DNA of 64,000 bases from Bidens hawaiensis (GCA_021521415.1 JAIQDT010007686.1:62001-126000), one strand, 5' to 3'. Positions 1-13,100 are shown, counted from the first letter of the stretch. Notes: generated by a model from the letters alone, not told the origin. A program made the numbers and translations.

Positions 1-130
1 GATAACTTCGCCTAATCATAACTTCGCTCCTTGAACAACTTCGCCCCTGATTAGTTAAACATTTAAAGCAGCAGGCGAAGTTAAGCCTAAGGCGAAGTTG
101 AGAACAACTTCGCCTGAACTGAAACGGCGA
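1..130. repeat. AACTTCGC word cluster, copia-2 3' region
   Basis: Four forward AACTTCGC words and two reverse copies (GCGAAGTT) lie within 116 bases. An 11-bp perfect inverted repeat, CAGGCGAAGTT at 72-82 and AACTTCGCCTG at 106-116, encloses another copy. No ORF of note is present. The remainder to 482 is ordinary AT-rich sequence with one or two degenerate words near 405-440. Confidence 0.75.
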
Positions 131-482
131 ATGTTCAGAGGCTAGACGATGCTTGTTTGGTGAATTTGGTGATTGTGGACAGTAGAGACATGTTACTAAA
201 GATATCTAGATGATCACATTAGTTACGAACACGTTAAAAAGAGTTTGAAAAGTGGGTGTGTAATGGTTTGCATGAACGAGATCCGAAATCGGACCAAAAC
301 GACATCTAATTTACGCCTTTAACAAGAATTATAAGCATCACAGACCCTACACACCTTTAAGATGGATCGAAATCAATTAACAAAAAGGTTTGTTTCAATA
401 GACAAGTTCGCCGATGGTTATAATGTGATAAGTTCGCCTGATTTTGAGAATATGAAAGGTTTGACTGTGTTGACCTTTATAT

Positions 483-1387
483 TGTTGGGTTTTATACAAG
501 TTTATCAAAGTCAAGTTAACCATATTTAACTAGAAAACGCAACGGAAGCTTAGATTTTAAATCTAGTTATGAACATACCATTATGTTAAAATCAAAACCC
601 AATGAACAAGGATCAAAATTACAAGAACAATATGCTCACAAAATGTAAATGTACCTTCTTCTACCTTTAGAAGAATAAGTAAGATATTGAAGATGATGGT
701 GGATGAATGGCAAGCCTCCAAAGAAGAAGACCTCAAGATAGTGATACCCCAAGCTATTTGTGACAACACCAACTTGATTGCTAGGATTTATGAACACTTA
801 AACAAGCTCACAAGCTCTCCCAAAACTCCTTGGTTTGGCCGTGAACTTGAGAGAGAGTTAGAGGAGTTTCTTGATTCAAAATTTGAATAATAATGTACAC
901 ACTCAAGACCCCAAAATGCATGTAATCTTATTGGGGATGTATATAGTTCCCATCACATGGAGACAAGGCATAAAAGGACAAAAACTTCCACCCACATGGG
1001 GTGGCCGTTTTTTTTTGATATTATTATTATTATTTTTTTTTTTTTTTTTTTTTTTTTTTGCTTTTGTTTTAACCATTAAAACATCTCCAATTTATTTTAT
1101 AAAACTCATTTCATAAAATGCACATACATTTATATAATTATTTAACCAATTAAATAATTAATTTATATAAACAAATTATCCACATAATTTATTTAAATCC
1201 TCAAGTGTGTTTGTTTAGAAAACCAATTTTCTAAACAAGTAGTGTTCGGTATTCGTTTAAATGATCAAATCACTAAAAGAATACATTTGGTGTCGTCTAG
1301 CTTGTTATTGGGTATGACCCGACTTGGATCAAACACAGTTAGCCACATTAGTATAAGTATGTGTCTCGGGCATACGTAATTCCAACA
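483..1387 (-). repeat. 3' LTR of copia-1
   Basis: This 905-bp copy matches 7807-8714 throughout, except for the length of a GATATTATT/poly(T) tract near 1010-1060. The small ORFs at 581-772, 687-890 and 871-1116 recur in the other LTR and have no recognisable domain; I treat them as chance. Confidence 0.95.
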
Positions 1388-1400
1388 ATCTCCCACTTGC
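1388..1400 (-). other. Polypurine tract of copia-1
   Basis: On the minus strand the bases next to the 3' LTR read AAGTGGGAGAT, a purine run at the usual position for plus-strand priming. Confidence 0.75.
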
Positions 1401-2154
1401 ACGAGATACATAGAAAATTAATGCAAGTGGTGAATACCGCCTAACAACAGTTCACCACCCCTAATGTGTTTGACGAAGTGCCATTCAATAACATCATCCC
1501 TTCAAGTCCCTTACTTGATATGATTTAGGTGAATCTATCATTATATCCCTTTGTTACTAGATGTCATGTTGGATCTAAGAGACATAGGTGATCATTCTCT
1601 TTACAATTCAACTTTATCAGGCCTTAGACATCTAAACTCTCAACACATAAGAGGAACAAATTCCGTCTTGACTGTATACGCCTCTCACTATCACTTTATA
1701 CTCCACCCGAGCTCATCCTTATGTACCATCTTTTACGAATAGCGAAGGGGAGAGTCAAAGTGTAATACTCGGTGAAAATCAAGACCCAATATACATCTCA
1801 GGTCTAAGGATAATATGAAATTCTCCTTTACTCAAGGTTACTAATGATCAAGTCAATCGACTCCATGTAGTAATATTGAGAGCGGGTCAGTCCAATATTT
1901 GTATCCCACAAATATCTATGAACTTTGGCAGCAATCCTATGCTCCATATTCATTCCTTATGAATATCTACCAATCCTAGTTCATAATAGTCTTGCTTCAT
2001 ATTTGTTCCCACAAATGTGATCGACTACGGACTTTTAGAATAAGATAACTTATTCATGGATTAAACATGCAAAATTTAGAATTTAACTCAAGATTCCATA
2101 ATCATATAAAAGAGTTAAATTACAAAAGTCTTTTAAACTTTAATACAAAATAGA
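1401..2154 (-). other. 3' untranslated part of copia-1
   Basis: This is sequence between the RNase H stop and the polypurine tract. I see no conserved domain; the short ORF at 1551-1742 on the opposite strand has no supporting features. Confidence 0.7.
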
Positions 2155-5100
2155 TCAAATCCAATTACTAGAATATCGAAGTCCTAAGCCACTCGTATGA
2201 CGCTCATGTTTCGGTCTTTCTAGGAGCTTCGTGAATGGATCCGCAAGATTTTGATCAGTTCCAACTTTGCGAATACATATCTTTCCTTTTTCAACTTCAT
2301 CCCTTATGTAGTTGAATCTCCGCTCTATGTGCCTTGTCTTTTGGTGCGAACGAGGTTCCTTGATTTGAGCAATCGCACCCTCGTTGTCACAAAAGATTTC
2401 TAGGGGGTCTTGAATGGAAGAGACCACCCCTAGATCAGTAATGAATTTCTTCAACCATGCAGCTTCCTGAGCTGCTAATGAAGCGGCGATGTATTCTGAT
2501 TCTGTAGTGGACAATGCTACCACTTCCTGTTTTGAGCTCTTCCAAGAGACAGCTCCTCCATTAAGAGTGAACACATACCCAGACTGTGATCGAGAATCAT
2601 CTCGATCAGTTTGGAAGCTCGCATCCGTGTAACCTTTTATAGCGAGTTCCTCCTCACCAGATCCATATATCAGAAACATATCCTTAGTTCTCCTAAGGTA
2701 TTTCAATATGCTCTTAATAGCCATCCAATGACTGTTTCCTGGATTCTGTTGGTATCTGCTTGTCATGCTCAAAGCGCATGACACATCCGGTCTAGTACAT
2801 ATCATCGCATACATGATGGATCCTATAGCAGAAGCATATGGGATTTGTTTCATCATCTCTTGCTCACCCTTTGAGCTTGGACATTGATCTGAACTCAATA
2901 TGGTCCCTCTTTGAATAGGTACAAAACCTTTCTTGGAGTTTTCCATCTTGAACCTTTTCAAGATCTTATCAATGTATGTACTTTGGTTCAAACCTATCAA
3001 GCGCCTTGACCTATCCCTATAGATCTTTATTCCCAAAATATAGGCAGCTTCACCAAGATCCTTGATGGAAAATCTACTTCCAAGCCAAGCCTTAACGCTT
3101 TCCATGGTTGGAATGTCATTTCCAAATAGTAGAATGTCATCGACATACAATACTAAGAAGGTAATTATACTCCCACTAGCCTTTTTATACACACAAGCCT
3201 CATCAGCGTTCTTGATGAATCCAAAATTTTTGATTTCTTCATCGAAACGATGATTCCAAGTTCTAGATGCTTGTTTCAATCCATAGATTGATTTCTTTAA
3301 CTTGCATACTTTATTAGGATGTTTCGGATCGACAAAACCTTCAGGCTGAACCATATAGACATCTTCCTCAAGATATCCATTTAGGAAAGCGGTCTTGACA
3401 TCCATTTGCCAAATTTCATAATCATAATGTGCAGCTATGGCAAATAATATCCTAATAGACTTAAGCATTGCCACAGGCGAAAAAGTTTCATCATAATCAA
3501 CCCCTTGAGTTTGAGTGAAACCCTTAGCTACAAGTCTTGCTTTATAAGTATCCAAGTTTCCATGCATATCAGTTTTCCTTTTGAAAACCCACTTACTTCC
3601 AACAGCTTTGGAGTTGAGTGGTGGTTCAACCAATTCCCAAACTTGGTTGTCATACATGGATTGCATCTCAACGTTCATGGCTTCAAGCCATTTGTCACAA
3701 TCATTCTTGGACATTGCATCACGGTATGTGGTCGGTTCATCCGAATCTACCACGTAGCAACCTTCTACAAAAAATCCATATCTTTCGGGTGGATTGCTAA
3801 CTCTACCAGATCTGCGAACGTTTTGTGTGTTTTGATCAACCACTTGATCACTTTCAACAACCTCTTGTTGAGTGCTAGTATCAACCAATTGTGTATCATC
3901 TTGTGATTCTTGATCCTCATCAAATTTCACTGTTCTACTATTAGTTCCTTCCTTAAGGAACTTAGTTTCCAAGAACTTACCCTTTCGAGCAATAATAACA
4001 TTTTGCTCACTAGGATCGTAAAAGTAATATCCTATATCATCTTTAGGGTAACCAATAAAGATACACTTAGTGGATCGGACTTCTAATTTGTTTGGGGTGT
4101 ATAGCTTTACATAAGTTTCACAACCCCAAACTTTTAAGAATGATAGCGATGGAGCCTTTCCATGCTATATTTCAAAAGGTGTCTTCTCCACTTTCTTGGT
4201 TGGAGCCATATTCAATATGCGAACAGCGGAAAGTAAAGCATAGCCCCAAAATGATAGAGGTAAAGTGCTTCTAGCCATCATCGATCGAACCATATCTAAT
4301 AGGGTACGATTTCTCCTTTCAGACACACCATTATGTTGTGGTGTTCCAGGTGGAGTAAGTTGTGAAATAATTCCACAACTCTTAAGATGATCTTGAAAAA
4401 CACCACTTAGGTATTCACCTCCTCTATCACTACGAAGTACTTTGATTGTGGTTTTGAGTTGCCTTTCTACTTCAGTTTTGAAGTCTTTGAACATTTCAAA
4501 AGCTTCATCTTTGTGTTTCATTAAGTACACATAACCATATCGACTATAATCGTCAATAAAGGTAATGAAGTATCTTTCACCATTCCTAGTCATTGGTCTA
4601 AAAGGACCACATACATCCGAATGTATGATACCCAATAATTCTTTTGACCTTTCAAAAGTTTTATTAAAGGGTTGCTTTGTCATTTTGCCTTGTAAACAAG
4701 ATTCACATACATCAAATGAATCAAACTCATTGGTTTCTAGAATACCACTCTTGCGAAGAGTTTGCATGCGATTCTTGCTTATATGTCCAAGGCGACAATG
4801 CCAAAGATAGGAATCACCCAAGTCCTTCTTGAGTTTCTTGGTGTTGACATTATACATTGAACTATTATGTGACATACCACTTTGATCTATTTCATATATA
4901 CCATTCATGGGTATAGCTTTAAAATAAAATATGCCATTCATCAAAACATGAATATCATAATCCATAAATTTAAAATCAAAGCCACATTGTTTTAAAAGGG
5001 ACACGGAAATAATGTTTCTCCTTAACTTAGGAGCATACAAGACATTTTTCAAAATTACTTCCAAACCACTTGGAAGTTTTAACAAGTAGTCTCCTTGAGC

Positions 5101-6165
5101 TTGGACTTCAACTCTTGCTCCATTGCCCATAAAGAGACTAATGTCCCCTTTGTTGAGTTGTTTATTTCTTTTGAACCCCTGCAACAAATTGCAAATGTGA
5201 GTTCCACATCCGGTATCAAGTACCCATGTATTTGAAGAAATAACATTTAGTTCAACATATATAGTAAAGATAATACCTGAGGTATGCCCCGCATCCCTCT
5301 TATCTTTTAATGCATTGAGATAGGTCGGACAATTCCTTTTCCAATGACCTATCTCTCCACACTCAAAGCATGGATCTTGCGCCGCAACCTTTTGCTTCTT
5401 TTCCTTCGGTTTGATGGGCGTGATGGCTTTCCTCTTTCCCTTTCCTTGGACGTGGCCCTTGCCCTTAGCAACACTTGCTTTGGGGTTGGAGTTATGTCCC
5501 CTTTTGCCTTCATTGATTGTTAGAACGGGTAAAACCCTTTTACCCATTCCCGCTTCGGCCGTTCTTAGCATTGCATGAAGCTCACCAATGCTTTTGTCCC
5601 ATCCATTCATGTTATAGTTCATGACAAAGGTTTCAAACCTTTTGGTCAAAGAGTTGAGGATCAAATCCGTAGCCAACTCATTAGAGACGGGACAATTCAA
5701 CCTACGAAGCTTTTCAATGTAGCTTTTCATCTTTAGGACATAAGATGAGACGCTTTGGGTTTCCTCCATACGACATGCATGAAACGCTCGAACCGTTTCG
5801 AAACGTTCCGCTCTAGCTTGTTGAAGGAACATTTCCTTCAATTGAGTTATCATGTCGTATGCCCCATGATGCTCGAAATCCTTTTGGATTTCGGGAATCA
5901 TAGTCCCTAACATGAGGCAAGAGGCTTGCACCGAATCTTTGGTGTACTTGACCCAATCGTTATAAGCCTCCTCATCTTCCACGTTAGGCTCGTCGGGAAT
6001 GGGATCGTCTAAGACATATGATATCTCTTCTTGCTTGAGAACTATTCTCAAGTTGCGATACCAATCCATAAAGTTATTATGGTTTAGACGATCCTTTTCA
6101 AGGATGGTTCTTAAGGATAGGTTACGGGTGTTATGGGTAGAGGTGTTTGCATTGTTAGCGGCCAT
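2155..6165 (-). pseudogene. copia-1 gag-pol polyprotein, one in-frame TAG
   Basis: This is a single reading frame of 1,337 codons. ATG at 6165 starts a Gag (UBN2-type; MAANNAN start). A CCHC zinc knuckle CFECGEIGHWKRNC begins at residue 266. The protease has LDTG, with its Asp at residue 317. The pre-integrase motif LWHCRLGH and integrase core (HSDVCGPF, SDRGGEY, TPQHNGVSERRNRT) follow, then RT (YVDD at 3136-3147) and RNase H (ALSTTESEYIA, RHIERR). One TAG at 4165-4167 interrupts it between integrase and RT. It falls where the family motif has Trp (FEI-W-HGKAP), so TGG to TAG is the likely change. I read the frame through the 64 codons up to 3973 and found it open. The stop would remove RT and RNase H unless suppressed. 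Confidence 0.93.
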
Positions 6166-6283
6166 CTACAAAATTTAACAAAGTTCTATTTTAGTATTAT
6201 AAACAATTTAATTATTAATACCCTTTTATTCCAAATTTTAAAATAATAATTAAATTCTAGAATCCAACGATAAATCAAATTTC

Positions 6284-6592
6284 GGTTAGGTGACCTTTAT
6301 CCCGTTATTTGATTAACAAGGTAGTCAATCTTGACAATTGCAACCCTTTGCAACTTCTAGAGGTATGGGACCATTCGAAATCCTTTTTTCGTATTGGCAT
6401 GTTTATCCCATCAACACCATTGGACCCCATGCTTAGGTGACCTTTATCACATGGTTTCCAATTCAAGTCGTCCTACTTGTATAAACATGTAAGATTAACA
6501 TACAAGTGGTTAGGTGACCTTTATCCCACAAATATGTTAATATTACCCTAAGTATATTAGTTTGCTCAAAATGGTTAGGTGACCTTTATCCC
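6284..6592 (-). repeat. Four-copy 20-bp repeat in the copia-1 leader
   Basis: GGTTAGGTGACCTTTATCCC occurs at 6284-6303, 6508-6527 and 6573-6592, with a variant at 6432-6450 (CTTAGGTGACCTTTATCAC). Each copy contains the short dyad AGGTGACCT. Spacing is irregular (65 to 150 bases), so this is not a simple tandem array. All copies lie within 430 bases of the gag start. Confidence 0.9.
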
Positions 6593-7156
6593 ATTTAAAG
6601 TTTCCTAATACGTTAAGTGTCTTACAAAAGGATGGTGTTAGACTTGTTTCCTTGGTAATTATGAAAAAGGGATTTTTAAGTTTTCCAATATTCTAGTTTG
6701 AAAAACATAATGCCATATCCTAACATGCATTTAGTAATATGGCGATTTTGAAAACCAATTTTCAAGGTTCAAGTTATAATAAAACCAATTTTATTATATG
6801 TGAGTGATCGCTTAGTTTTAATAAACCCATTTAATTAAACTAATTGACGCGATATTACCAAATATATATTAGAACCCGTTTTATGCTTGTTGTCGTTCCT
6901 ATGTGACGGTTTGGATATCCTAATATCTATCAACCACACATTACAATAAGTAAAACAAACAACCAAGCATACACATGCAAAATATAGTCATAACCGAGAA
7001 CCACTAAGTTTGACCATACTTGTTAGCCGAAACAAGTATAGGTCATAGGTCACACCTAAGGGACAAAACATGACACAAGGATGGAATGTTGACTCCCACT
7101 TGATCTTGCATCCAAATGCTTCAAGTATCCTCTCCAAGTTGTTGTGTTCTTGTTGG

Positions 7157-7290
7157 GCTTGTTAATGGGCTCCAAACTTCCAAAAGTCTTCTTGGGCCCA
7201 AGAGTGAAATTTATGGGCCTAATGGGCTTGAATCCCATGATGGGCCGGTGAGGCCCAATAAGCCCAAAATTTTCGGCCCAAGGCCCAAAT
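7157..7290. promoter_or_regulatory. Cluster of TGGGCY / RGCCCA motifs
   Basis: About ten TGGGC(C/T) motifs in both orientations lie in 130 bases of leader (for example TTGGGCCCAAG, ATGGGCCTAATGGGCTT, AGGCCCAATAAGCCCA). In plant promoters this is the site II element recognised by TCP-class factors. Here it lies downstream of the LTR, so a promoter role is only a possibility. Confidence 0.4.
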
Positions 7291-7791
7291 CCACCAAAAC
7301 TTGCATCTTCAATTTTTTTACAAAATGTATCCTAATACATATTTTTCTAAAAAAGGAAAATGCAATTAATCTATTTATTACAAACCAATTTATGAATAAA
7401 TAAATTACACAAGCCTAAGATTATGAATTATTACAACCATATTGAATAATAAACATAATCAACATACACAAACAACACATCCAAGGTCTAGGTTTCGGTT
7501 ATGACACATCCAAACATACCAAATGTTCTAAGCATGCAACCTAAGCAACCAATGCCCAAAACCCCAAAAAAAAATCGGCCCCCCCCCCCCAAGAGGCTAC
7601 GGCCCAAAATTTTTTATATATATTTTTTATTTTCAACATCCAAATGTTAATAATGGTTTCCTAAGATCTTTGCATGCATGTCAAGATCTTACAAAACCAT
7701 GGGGTAAAATCCACCAAAATTTCGGACCCCTTTTTCACCCATGAAAAACCCGAAATCTATGAACATGCAAGGAGCATAAGTCCTTGTAACC

Positions 7792-7805
7792 GGCTCTTGA
7801 TGCCA
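7792..7805 (-). other. Primer binding site of copia-1
   Basis: The minus strand reads TGGCATCAAGAGCC one base inside the LTR. It is a diverged form of the initiator-Met tRNA complement TGGTATCAGAGCC seen in the other elements here. Confidence 0.75.
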
Positions 7806-7806
7806 T

Positions 7807-8352
7807 TGTTGGGTTTTATACAAGTTTATCAAAGTCAAGTTAACCATATTTAACTAGAAAACGCAACGGAAGCTTAGATTTTAAATCTAGTTATGAACAT
7901 ACCATTATGTTAAAATCAAAACCCAATGAACAAGGATCAAAATTACAAGAACAATATGCTCACAAAATGTAAATGTACCTTCTTCTACCTTTAGAAGAAT
8001 AAGTAAGATATTGAAGATGATGGTGGATGAATGGCAAGCCTCCAAAGAAGAAGACCTCAAGATAGTGATACCCCAAGCTATTTGTGACAACACCAACTTG
8101 ATTGCTAGGATTTATGAACACTTAAACAAGCTCACAAGCTCTCCCAAAACTCCTTGGTTTGGCCGTGAACTTGAGAGAGAGTTAGAGGAGTTTCTTGATT
8201 CAAAATTTGAATAATAATGTACACACTCAAGACCCCAAAATGCATGTAATCTTATTGGGGATGTATATAGTTCCCATCACATGGAGACAAGGCATAAAAG
8301 GACAAAAACTTCCACCCACATGGGGTGGCCGTTTTTTTTTTGATATTATTAT

Positions 8353-8389
<37 letters not shown>

Positions 8390-8714
8390 TTTGTTTTAAC
8401 CATTAAAACATCTCCAATTTATTTTATAAAACTCATTTCATAAAATGCACATACATTTATATAATTATTTAACCAATTAAATAATTAATTTATATAAACA
8501 AATTATCCACATAATTTATTTAAATCCTCAAGTGTGTTTGTTTAGAAAACCAATTTTCTAAACAAGTAGTGTTCGGTATTCGTTTAAATGATCAAATCAC
8601 TAAAAGAATACATTTGGTGTCGTCTAGCTTGTTATTGGGTATGACCCGACTTGGATCAAACACAGTTAGCCACATTAGTATAAGTATGTGTCTCGGGCAT
8701 ACGTAATTCCAACA
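7807..8714 (-). repeat. 5' LTR of copia-1
   Basis: This 908-bp copy matches 483-1387 except in the poly(T) tract near 8345-8385. Compared line by line I found no substitution elsewhere. Confidence 0.95.
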
Positions 8715-10118
8715 TATATATGCTTGAAAAAGCACAGGCGAAGTTATGGTTAACTTCGCTTATCCATAACTTCGCCCTATAGCAACTTCGCTTAGTATTA
8801 AAATTTACACTACAGACCCTTATAAATTTGAACATTATGCAATTGTCTTTTCAAATTTCTTTAAAGATTTAAATGTTACGTTCAACGACCAAGTAACCAA
8901 GTTTTATACCATAAAACAACATATGTAATGAAAATTTTAGAAATAAAGTACACGGGATCAAATTTCAGTCTTGACAGGGACTAGCATGTTTTAGAAAAGA
9001 TCCGAACACGAATCATACTAGTTAAGTGACTGTCACATAGATCCATGTTCAGCGGTATTATGACATCAAGAAATAGGTTGTAAGCAGGTAAACAACTTAG
9101 TATGGTTTTCATCGCTTCTGTGATACGGATTAGGTACAATTAAGCTCAAAATTTAAATAGACAACACATCAGAGATTGTGATGCCTCCTATCTATTTTCA
9201 AAGCTTATTTGGCTTTCCCCAAGTCACCCCGAGTTGACCTCGACCCGTGGTGTCTGATTAAACTATAAGTACATCTTGATCTTTTAGAGTCCTCTTCCCG
9301 TTCTCTTTCTTGCCTCTTGATTGACAATTATTACACACTAGTCTTCAGAAGGCTTAACCCCTTTTTTTTTTAATAAAGATTTACATAGCTTCAAACAGTA
9401 GTCTACTGCAAGTCCCGAATCTGGATCACTGCAGGTACTTGTCACAATATCTTCTCGGAAATCAGAACACTCACGGGCTCGTGTGTGACTGGGTAATTGC
9501 TTTTCTGCCTATCATTCGGAAGATGTATATGGAGACATACACAAATCTTAATGAGTCTTCCCTTTAAATCGAGAAGATTTAGTTAGTATCACTTTAACTT
9601 TTACGCACCATAAAAAGCTACCATAACATACAATGACTGTTCTAGAGTCTTTTAGGCCTAATAACTTCACTAGTTAAGCACACAGAATTAGTTTGTGTAT
9701 CACTTTCCAAGGTTGGATCAACTTTCTTAGAAACATTGTATTGAAACTTCTTACGAAGTTGTAGACTTGAAAAATTATATCATCTCCCTAAGAAAATTTT
9801 AGATTCTATCGCCCCGATCAAGTCAAAGTCATCAGGTAAACGGCTATCCTGAAGATCCAATGGATCAGTTGGACCGACCACATACGAGTATGTGTCCTTC
9901 TAACTAAGTATGAACGACTATTTTTCAGCGAAAGAACAAAACCCATCATAAACCACCCCGGTCACTTTCAGTCATCTGGTCAATAGCTATCCTCATAATC
10001 TACTAGTAGAAGTAAGGACCAAACATATCCGAAGATGTGTCCTTCAAACTGAAGCAACCGACATAATTCTAAGCAATAGTGATGGTTTTTTTTTTTTTAA
10101 TAGAAACGAGAAACACGA
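8715..10118 (-). other. 3' untranslated region of copia-2
   Basis: There is no ORF or domain. The first 80 bases carry AACTTCGC words, including a 9-bp perfect hairpin GCGAAGTTA-TGGT-TAACTTCGC at 8738-8759. Further right is an imperfect tandem duplication (9795-10075) and a poly(T) run at about 10086. The length is unusual for a copia 3' UTR. I looked for an envelope-like ORF and saw none. Confidence 0.6.
9795..10075. repeat. Imperfect tandem duplication of about 143 bp
   Basis: The words CATC-GGT-A--GCTATCCT and TGTGTCCTTC-AACT occur in the same order and spacing at about 9829-9910 and 9973-10054. The copies are well diverged, so the duplication is old. Confidence 0.6.
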
Positions 10119-13100
10119 TTACTCGGGATTGATCATCCCATTAAGCTCAACAAGATTTTGAAAACGAGTTTGGTCAAACGCTTTAGTAAAAAGATCGGCG
10201 AAATTATCTAACGAATCAACCTTTTCGAGCACTATTAATTTCTTCTCAGCACAATCCCGTATAAAATGATGACGAATGTCAATGTGTTTAGTTTTGCTAT
10301 GTTTTACGGGATTGTTAGTTACTGAGATGGCAGCAGTGTTATCAATACAAATAGGAGTTTGGGTGAAATTCAGACCGTAATCGCGCAATTGCTATTGTAT
10401 CCAAAGAACCTGGGAGCAGCAGTTCGATGCTGCCATGTACTCTGCTTCGCAGGTGGAAATGGCTACAGAGGTCTGCTTCTTGCACTGCCATGAAACCAAT
10501 CTTCCTCCCAGAAACTGACATCCACCGGTTGTCGATTTCCTGTTCTGATTGCAACCTCCATAGTCAGAATCTGTGTAAGCGACCAAATCCAAGTCTCCCC
10601 CTTTCGTGTACCACAATCTCAGCTTAGGCTTGCCTTTGAGATACCGCAGAATTCTCTTCACTCCCTTCATGTGAGATTCCTTTGGGCTTGCCTGAAATCG
10701 AGCACAGAGACAAACAGCAAACATAATATCAGGTCTAGATGCAGTTAAGTACATTAAAGAACCTATGATTGCTCGATATTGGGTGGGGTCCACGTCTTCA
10801 TCACTGTCCGAATCAGCACCCAGTTTGTGGTTGATGCAAACCGAAGTGTCAAATGGAGTGTTGTCCTCCATCTTGAAGCGATTGAGAACGTCTTGGACAT
10901 ATTTAGTTTGATGGATGAACATCCCATCTTTCTTCTGATCAACCTGCAATCCTAAAAAGAAAGTTAAATCACCCATTGCACTCATTTCAAACCTCTTTTT
11001 CATGACTTCTTCAAACTCCTGACACATGACGACTTTTGATGCAACAAATATGATGTCGTCCACGTAGACTTGAACTAGTAGAAAATCTCGTCCTTTTCTC
11101 TTGACAAACAGCGTGCTGTCGATCTTTCCTCTTTCGAACCCATTCTCAAGTAAGTAATCTGATAAGGTTGCGGACCAGGCATGAGGGGCCTGATGTAGTC
11201 CATATAGCGCTTTACTCAGCTTGTACACATGATCAGGAAAGTCAGGGTCAGGAAAACCCGGAGGCTGTTCAACGTATACTACCTCATCGACTTTACCATT
11301 GAGAAAAGCACTTTTCACGTCTAATTGGAACACCTTCATCTCATTGTGTGCAGCAAATGCCAAAAATAGTCGAATCGCTTCCAATCTTGCCACAGGAGTA
11401 AACACTTCATTGTAGTCGATTCCTTCCTGCTGATTGAACCCTTTCACTACCAGTCTCGCCTTGTTCCTTATGATTATCCCTTTCTCATCTCTCTTACATT
11501 TGAAAACTCATTTGGTGCCAATAGCATGCACATTCTTCGGTTTTGCAACTAATTTCCACACTTCCATCTTCTCGAACTGGGCTAACTCTTCTTGCATGGT
11601 TTCAACCCACGAGCTGTCCTTTAGAGCCATTTGATAGTTCTTTGGTTCAATCTGGCTGATGAAGCAGGTGTACAAGCACTCATTAACGATACCCGTTTCC
11701 TTAATGCTTGCGTAAACACAGGTGTGCTCATTCAAGCTTCGTCTTGTTTGTACCCCATCAGACAGATCACCGATCACGTTTTCCAAAGGATGATTTTTGT
11801 GAACTCCAGTAGTCGGAACCGTACTGACTTCCAGATTGTTTTCCAAGTTCGAAGAGAGTTCATCAATGGGTGATTGGTGTTAAGAGTGAAAAGTATTGTA
11901 GAATTCTTCCTCAGTAGAGGCAGCAGGAATATCAGCGGTTCTTGACGAGGAAGAATGACACTCATCGTATCGCGGACGTTGCACAATATTTTCTTCCTCA
12001 TCACACAGAATCTGTGAAGCGATTTTCTCATCAACTTCTGCAAAATCTAAGTAAGGCATGTTAAAGGATTTGAACAGTTTGTCATAGTCAAAAGCTTCAG
12101 CGGGTCCCATGCTGGGCATTGGTGGTTTGTAACTCGTGATGTCAGTGTTACATACCACTTCAACCTTGCTGTTCGATAAATTAAAGACTCTTCTGTTGGG
12201 TGTCCCAACTACATATCCGACTAAAATACCTTCGTCGGCTTTCTCTCCAAATTTTGAGTTTGTCTTTAATATCGTACATGGGGACCCGAATGGTTCGAGA
12301 CCATTCAAGTTTGGCTTTCGACCATGCATAAGTTCATAACAAGTTTTATTTAGCCTTTTTATAGTTAAAACACGATTAAGGATATAACAGGCTGTGGCAA
12401 CTGCTTCAGCCCAGAACACCACGGGAAGTTTAGCATCAGCCAACATGGTTCTGGCTCCTTCAATTAGCGTCCTGTTCTTCCTCTCAGCCACTCCATTTTG
12501 TTGCGGAGTATACGGGGCGCTGTACTGGTGGTCTATCCCTTTCTGTAAGCAGAACATCTCCATCTGGTAGTTATTGAACTCTGTCCCATTATCACTCCTG
12601 ATGTACTTAACCTTTCTTCCCACAATATTTTCAACCTTGGTAATCAGGTTAATTACTAACTGAACCGTCTCATCTTTTGCCTTCAGAAAGTATACCCAAG
12701 AGTATCGAGAGTAATCATCAGTTATTACCAAGCAATATGATGTTCCACCTAGACTTTTTACATTCACGGGACCAAAGAGATCCATGTGAAGCAGGTCTAG
12801 TGTACTGACGATTGAGTTAACCTTCTTGGAGTGATGAGGTTTCTTGTGTTGCTTTCCCTTCTTGCACGACAAGCATTGATCTTCAAAGTTAAAATTCTTC
12901 AAGGGAACACCCAGCACCAGGCCATTCTTGACAATGTAGTTCATTTTTCGAAGATGTATGTGTCCCATTCTTCGATGCCATAACTCGGACTCAGATTCAG
13001 TTGCCTTCGACAGAAGACATGATTCTTCTGTAGTCATCTCAGTTGACCTCATATCCATGACGTATGTGTTCTTTTCTCTTGGAGCTTTCATCAACACCCA

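Larger units (their letters stand above)
6166..7791 (-). other. Long 5' leader of copia-1
   Basis: This is 1.6 kb between the primer site and the gag ATG with no convincing ORF. It contains four near-identical copies of a 20-base repeat at the gag-proximal end, a cluster of TGGGCY/RGCCCA motifs at 7157-7290, a poly(C) run near 7580, and AT-rich filler. Confidence 0.8.
483..8714 (-). mobile_element. Young Ty1/copia retrotransposon copia-1, complete
   Basis: This 8.2-kb element has direct LTRs (483-1387 and 7807-8714) with TGTTGG...CCAACA ends and is flanked by a 5-bp duplication, TATAT (478-482 and 8715-8719). Reading leftward from 8714 it has LTR, primer site, 1.6-kb leader, one long gag-pol frame, a 0.77-kb 3' untranslated part, polypurine tract and LTR. 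The LTRs look identical outside an interrupted poly(T) tract, so the insertion is very recent. It sits in the 3' part of copia-2. The single coding lesion is a TAG at 4165-4167. Confidence 0.96.

Noticed and set aside
687..1116. Two small ORFs in the copia-1 LTRs (repeated at 8011-8443)
   Set aside because: They occur in both LTRs, contain a poly(T)-encoded Phe run, and show no domain or start context; they are LTR sequence read by chance.
8715..10118. Possible envelope-like third ORF of copia-2, as in SIRE-type elements
   Set aside because: No ORF of useful length or membrane-protein composition is present on the minus strand in this stretch.
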